Origin: an uncultured Acetatifactor sp.
GTDB lineage: Bacteria > Bacillota > Clostridia > Lachnospirales > Lachnospiraceae
Length of the DNA: 61,657 nucleotides
Reading direction: 5' to 3'
Assembly (NCBI GenBank): GCA_947625475.1
Contig: CANQOL010000018.1
Location: forward strand, 1 to 61,657
Below, in pieces: positions 58,151 to 61,657 of this stretch. Under the pieces are notes generated by a model, which worked only from the letters and a program-made list of their open reading frames with translations, was not told the DNA's origin and did no database searches. The position numbers were made by a program, and so were the translations under genes. Positions within the stretch are counted from its first letter, which is position 1, and the number at the start of each line of letters is the position of its first letter.

Positions 58151-59466
58151 GAATATTCCAAGGTAATGCTCTGCAGGAAAAGTCCTTCTTCCTCCCTGCA
58201 GACGTATTCCCCGTTATATTTCCCAACGATCTGACAGATGCTCTCCATCCCCAAACCGTGCCGATCCTTCTGAAGCTTCCCGCTTTTCAGCTCCGGATTT
58301 CCGGACAATACCGATCCAACAATACTGTTTTCCACCAGGATCTGCGTCCTTCGCGCCTCCTCCGTCAGGGTAATCTCCAGCACCTTCTCTCCCGGTACCT
58401 TTTCACAGGCTTCGATCCCATTGCGCAGGAGATTATACATCAAAACCCCCATATCCATGCTGTCCACCCGGCTGGGGCGGCCTAAAACGGCATAATGGAA
58501 CCGAATCCCCTTCTCCCGACACTCCGGCACGGTCCAAAGCAGGGCTGCATTGAGCCCCTCATTTCCGGTGTCCTGGGGAAGATCCGGATAATCGGACAGC
58601 ATGTGCAGCCGCTCTTCCACATACCTTTTGGCCTCCCCGTATTTTTCCTTGCAAAGCAGCAGATGCAGCACCTCCAGACCTGCGTTCATATCATGATGCA
58701 GACGGTTTACATCCCGTCCGATCCGATACAACTCCCGGATTTCCTCCTGCTGCCGCTTTCTTTCATTTCCCCGATAAGACTCCGTCAGGCTTTCCTCCCG
58801 ATACTGCCACAATCTTTGGTAAGCGGTAGTCAACAGCAAAAGCAGCAGAAACAACAGTGCGGCAAGACTTGCCGACAAAAGAAGACCATAACGCCGGTGG
58901 GCGCTCCCGCCCCAAAAGCCAGGCAGTTCCTGCACCACCAAGCCAAGCAGCCCCTGCATCACCAGGATTAACGCCAGGAAAGCCCCCGCAAGGACCATTT
59001 CCTCCGTCTTTTTGCTCCATTTTCTCCTTCGGATCAGCAAAATCGCCAGCCGCCCCAGAAGAAATTTAACCATTACGGCACAAAAAGAGGCATACTCAAA
59101 TATCATGCCATGAAGGTTCCACCAGTCCCCGGATACCGGCATCACTTCCATCGCTCCGAATACCAGGTAGGTTCCGGTTACCACGACCCCCATCCAGGTC
59201 AGGCTGCAGGAAAAAAACTCCCGCCAGTTTCCCCGAAGCGCCAGCAATCCGTAAGCGAATACCGCCCCGCCGTAAAGGAAGCCCGCAATTCCTTCATAGG
59301 CCGTTAAAAAATTCATCCCTGTCACGGTCAGGAAATATACGCCGCAGCCTGCCCCGAACCACAGCCACCGTCTGTACCCGCTGTATCTGGGCGCGAACAA
59401 ACGATCCATGAACTCTACCGCCACCAGGGCGCAGAGCAGATTGACCAGATAATCCTCAAATACCAT
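58147..59466 (-). CDS. GHKL-type sensor histidine kinase (AgrC-like)
   Basis: Protein of 439 residues. Six to seven N-terminal membrane segments (residues 1-215) are followed by a cytoplasmic kinase core: H-box LHHDMNAGLEVLH, N-box NLLRNGIEACEK and G-box RHGLGMESI. This type is paired with LytTR regulators and often senses peptides. The start (MVFEDYLV) overlaps the regulator stop by 11 bases. Confidence 0.93.
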   Translation of the reverse strand: MVFEDYLVNLLCALVAVEFMDRLFAPRYSGYRRWLWFGAGCGVYFLTVTGMNFLTAYEGIAGFLYGGAVFAYGLLALRGNWREFFSCSLTWMGVVVTGTYLVFGAMEVMPVSGDWWNLHGMIFEYASFCAVMVKFLLGRLAILLIRRRKWSKKTEEMVLAGAFLALILVMQGLLGLVVQELPGFWGGSAHRRYGLLLSASLAALLFLLLLLLTTAYQRLWQYREESLTESYRGNERKRQQEEIRELYRIGRDVNRLHHDMNAGLEVLHLLLCKEKYGEAKRYVEERLHMLSDYPDLPQDTGNEGLNAALLWTVPECREKGIRFHYAVLGRPSRVDSMDMGVLMYNLLRNGIEACEKVPGEKVLEITLTEEARRTQILVENSIVGSVLSGNPELKSGKLQKDRHGLGMESICQIVGKYNGEYVCREEEGLFLQSITLEYS

Positions 59467-60208
59467 ACTCCCCACCCTTTTCCTTCCGATATCGCAGCAT
59501 AGCCGCTTCCACATTCCTTCGCCTGTCCCGTCCCATCTCTACAATAATTCCGTTTTTCAATACCACGTCCTTTTTTTCCACACTTTCCACATAGCTTTGA
59601 TTTACAAGGAAGCTTTTATGGATACGCAGGAAACCGCAGGAGGACAGATCCTCCTCCACCGCCTTCAAACTGCCATAAACCTTCAGATGAAGTCCGGAAA
59701 CCGTCACGAAGTCCAGTTCGTGCCCGACACATTCCACATATAAAATTTCTTTCAGATACAACTCCCGGTGTCCGAAACCGCTCTTCACCTTATAGGAGAT
59801 CCGCCGGCTCTCCGTGACAGTAAAATACCGGGACAGCGCCCGGAACATATCTTTCTTAAGCATCCCTTTCCGCACAAACCACAAAGGCGCATACAGCTGG
59901 GAATCGAAAACCAGATTTTCATGGGAAGATACAAAAAAGAGCGCCGTCTGCGGCATCTTTAGATGCAGCTTCTCCGCCAGATGGAACCCATCCATTCCCG
60001 GCATCTCAATATCCAGAAAAACCATCTGAAAGCTTTCTCTTTCCTTTTCGACGTCCCCATAGAGCTCCCTGCTGTCCGCATAAAGCCGAAAAACCACAGG
60101 AACGGATCGTTCCAGTCTGTCTAAGGTATTGATAACCGCCTCCTGAATCCGCAAAAGCTCCTCCTGGCTGTCGTCGCAGACGGCGATGCGCAGTTCTTCT
60201 TTTTCCAA
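59456..60208 (-). CDS. LytTR family response regulator
   Basis: Protein of 250 residues. Receiver with VCDDS near residue 12 and the phosphoacceptor Asp in FLDIEMPGMDG (about 66), then a LytTR DNA-binding domain (REILYVECVGHELDFVTV-type block, FLRIHKSFLVNQSYVESV). The start is TTG: GGAAGGAGG lies six bases before it. Own promoter at 60304-60332 makes this the first gene of a three-gene operon. Confidence 0.94.
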   Translation of the reverse strand: MEKEELRIAVCDDSQEELLRIQEAVINTLDRLERSVPVVFRLYADSRELYGDVEKERESFQMVFLDIEMPGMDGFHLAEKLHLKMPQTALFFVSSHENLVFDSQLYAPLWFVRKGMLKKDMFRALSRYFTVTESRRISYKVKSGFGHRELYLKEILYVECVGHELDFVTVSGLHLKVYGSLKAVEEDLSSCGFLRIHKSFLVNQSYVESVEKKDVVLKNGIIVEMGRDRRRNVEAAMLRYRKEKGGEYGI

Positions 60209-60303
60209 GACGGACCTCCTTCCCAGTCTATTCCATAAAACATACTTCGTTTCAAAATCTATAGTTTGCCGCCCTGGGGCCGATCTTCCGAAGCACTACC
60301 TTC

Positions 60304-60332
60304 ACTATACTAAAAAAGGAAACCCCTGTAAA
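60304..60332 (-). promoter_or_regulatory. LytTR/GHKL operon promoter
   Basis: Minus strand TTTACA (60327-60332), 17-base spacer, TATAGT (60304-60309). Confidence 0.82.
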
Positions 60333-60359
60333 GAGATTTCCCCTCGCCGCCTGTTACCG

Positions 60360-61298
60360 CTATTCCTCTTCCACGATAGGGATCCGGTCTTCCAGACGCG
60401 CCTTGGCCAGTTCCAGAAAATGACTCCGATTCTTCACTTCTTCAAAAGAAAAGGTCTGATCGGGATACTTTGGCTTTGGAGAATCCTTATAATAAAACCG
60501 GACCTTGTAGGTAAGGCTGTTGGTGTTTCCCGATACTGCCAAGGCGATTCTGGACAGGCGCACAGTGTCCACCACCTCTGCCCGTTTGGTCTGGGCATCC
60601 ATTTTCACCCAATAGCGGGTTCCCAGTATTCCCCAGGTCACCGACTTCTTGGTGATCTCCTGAAACATCCATTCTTCTCCCGCCTCGCATAGATCTGCCG
60701 CAAAGGCTTCACGGTCATTTCCACTTTTAAGCTCCTTTTCCAGGCTGCGGGCCAGCTTCTTCATCATGGAACCCGGTCTGTCGGAAATCCGCTGCACCAC
60801 CCACATCAGTACGCAAAGGCCCTCTGCAAGCCTAAGTGCAAAAGGCAGCATGATCACGAACAGAAACTGGATCGGTGTGCGGCTTCTGTTCCACGCCAGT
60901 ATCAGCGCACCCACAATAAGCAGCCCTGTGTAATAAATCGTCCTATCCCGGGCCTCCCTGCAGTTTGCGCTCCACTGCCGCATTCTCTCCCCCTGGCTGT
61001 CCAGGAACTGTCCCAGCCTGCCTTCCACGCCGGAAGAAAGCTGTTTCCCCAGAACCCTCTTTCTGCCCTCCAGCAGGGTCATCGCCAGCCGTACTGCAAA
61101 GATCACCAGGCTCATGGCCGCCGCCTGATGACAAAAGGTGATCCCTCTCATCAGAGCATCAAAGCGATCCACGGTCAGCTGTCCCAGCTCTCCCGAGGCC
61201 ATACCCGCCAGGATGCGCTCTCCCATCCTCATGGGGCCGTACAAAATTCCTGCTGCCAGAAGCAGCAGCGTCATCCCTAAATTATACGCTTTTTTCAT
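60360..61298 (-). CDS. Multi-span membrane protein of unknown function
   Basis: Protein of 312 residues with four hydrophobic segments (about 5-25, 58-78, 123-140, 146-170) and a hydrophilic C-terminal half ending FYYKDSPKPKYPDQTFSFEEVKNRSHFLELAKARLEDR. I do not recognise the family. GGGAGAGGG nine bases before the ATG. It precedes the LytTR operon but the promoter between them suggests separate transcription. Confidence 0.78.
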   Translation of the reverse strand: MKKAYNLGMTLLLLAAGILYGPMRMGERILAGMASGELGQLTVDRFDALMRGITFCHQAAAMSLVIFAVRLAMTLLEGRKRVLGKQLSSGVEGRLGQFLDSQGERMRQWSANCREARDRTIYYTGLLIVGALILAWNRSRTPIQFLFVIMLPFALRLAEGLCVLMWVVQRISDRPGSMMKKLARSLEKELKSGNDREAFAADLCEAGEEWMFQEITKKSVTWGILGTRYWVKMDAQTKRAEVVDTVRLSRIALAVSGNTNSLTYKVRFYYKDSPKPKYPDQTFSFEEVKNRSHFLELAKARLEDRIPIVEEE

Positions 61299-61657
61299 AG
61301 GTGCTTCCCTCTCCCCTCATCGGTTTCCGACCCATGCAATACTTCCGCAGGACCTTTCCAATCATTTTAACATGGAAGACACCCAAAAGCATCGGCTATT
61401 GCAGATTCCGTAACAAAACGGCACAAACCGTCAAGCCGGAATCTCCCTGCCCGCTCCCACATGTCTGGAAAATGTGAAAAATGATATTTTATTGTCGCAA
61501 AGGAAACAACAAATTTACGATTTGTCGTGGAAAATCAAGTCTGCAAAGTGGAAATAAACTTTTCACTTCGCGCCGGGGAGCAGGTTTATTTATAAATAAG
61601 AATGAGGTTGCAATCGTCCGTTGAAACAGATATAGTAATTGTAAATCAAAGCGGAAG
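61299..61657. other. AT-rich end of window, no gene
   Basis: No credible gene. Small dyads are present: ACAAAT-TTACGA-ATTTGT-like near 61508-61525 and TTATTTATAAATAA near 61588-61602. The function cannot be judged from the fragment. Confidence 0.5.

Noticed and set aside
57879..58234. Plus-strand frames opposite the small peptide gene
   Set aside because: They oppose the kinase and peptide genes and lack ribosome sites.

Overview
The window reads as chromosomal DNA of a GC-rich, anaerobic, spore-forming member of Clostridia, most likely family Lachnospiraceae. This is an inference from gene content: split transketolase, a lone MsmX-type ATPase beside a CdaR-type regulator, high-molecular-weight rubredoxin, SpmB and YtaF sporulation proteins, a DUF6128-like protein, MetG with a C-terminal tRNA-binding domain, and strong Shine-Dalgarno sequences throughout. 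No 16S comparison could be run. Most genes lie on the minus strand.

Layout. 1-1.7 kb: the 5' two thirds of a 16S rRNA gene with tandem promoters and a hairpin-rich leader, divergent from a GH31 glycosidase (1.85-3.9 kb). 4-7.5 kb: CvpA, a DUF5711-like protein and a LysM protein. 7.7-12.6 kb: pfk-dnaX-ybaB-recR-galM, with pfk promoters back to back with tRNA-Ser(CGA). 12.7-22.3 kb: HAD hydrolase, ferritin, PadR plus an FtsW-like SEDS protein, DUF1846, YtaF, TadA, rubredoxin fusion, SRP RNA, PflX-like radical SAM protein, DUF6128-like protein. 22.4-29.7 kb: CdaR and MsmX, a YesL-like protein, GNAT, lipase and metG behind a structured leader. 29.5-35.2 kb: PAP2, rpe, amidase, PPK2, MarR, DegV. 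35.3-39.6 kb: a pentose operon (FGGY kinase, AraD, transketolase N and C) that feeds ribulose-type sugars into the pentose phosphate pathway, with rpe nearby. 39.8-42.5 kb: DUF885 peptidase and a lipoprotein.

42.5-44.5 kb is an AT-rich three-gene cassette (XRE repressor, ImmA/IrrE protease, PIN-type nuclease) that looks acquired and toxin-antitoxin-like. 44.6-52.9 kb holds spmB and a large locus: two-component system, exported protein, sugar-type ABC importer without its own ATPase, and an HlyD-like protein; MsmX at 24 kb could supply the ATPase. 53-55.3 kb is hflK-hflC behind what reads as a yybP-ykoY manganese riboswitch with an overlapping terminator. 55.5-57.8 kb is a second AT-rich patch (GT-C-like membrane protein, divergent XRE regulator). 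57.9-61.3 kb is a LytTR/GHKL two-component operon with a translationally coupled small hydrophobic peptide gene, plus a membrane protein.

The most unusual cross-cutting signal is a short leader element ending CTCCGGAATGGAG that sits directly before the start codons of at least six unrelated genes. Its CTCC can pair either with an upstream GGAG or with the Shine-Dalgarno GGAG, which suggests a repeated translation switch or a mobile extragenic repeat. Promoter, hairpin and pairing statements come from reading the bases by eye; no folding or database search was run.
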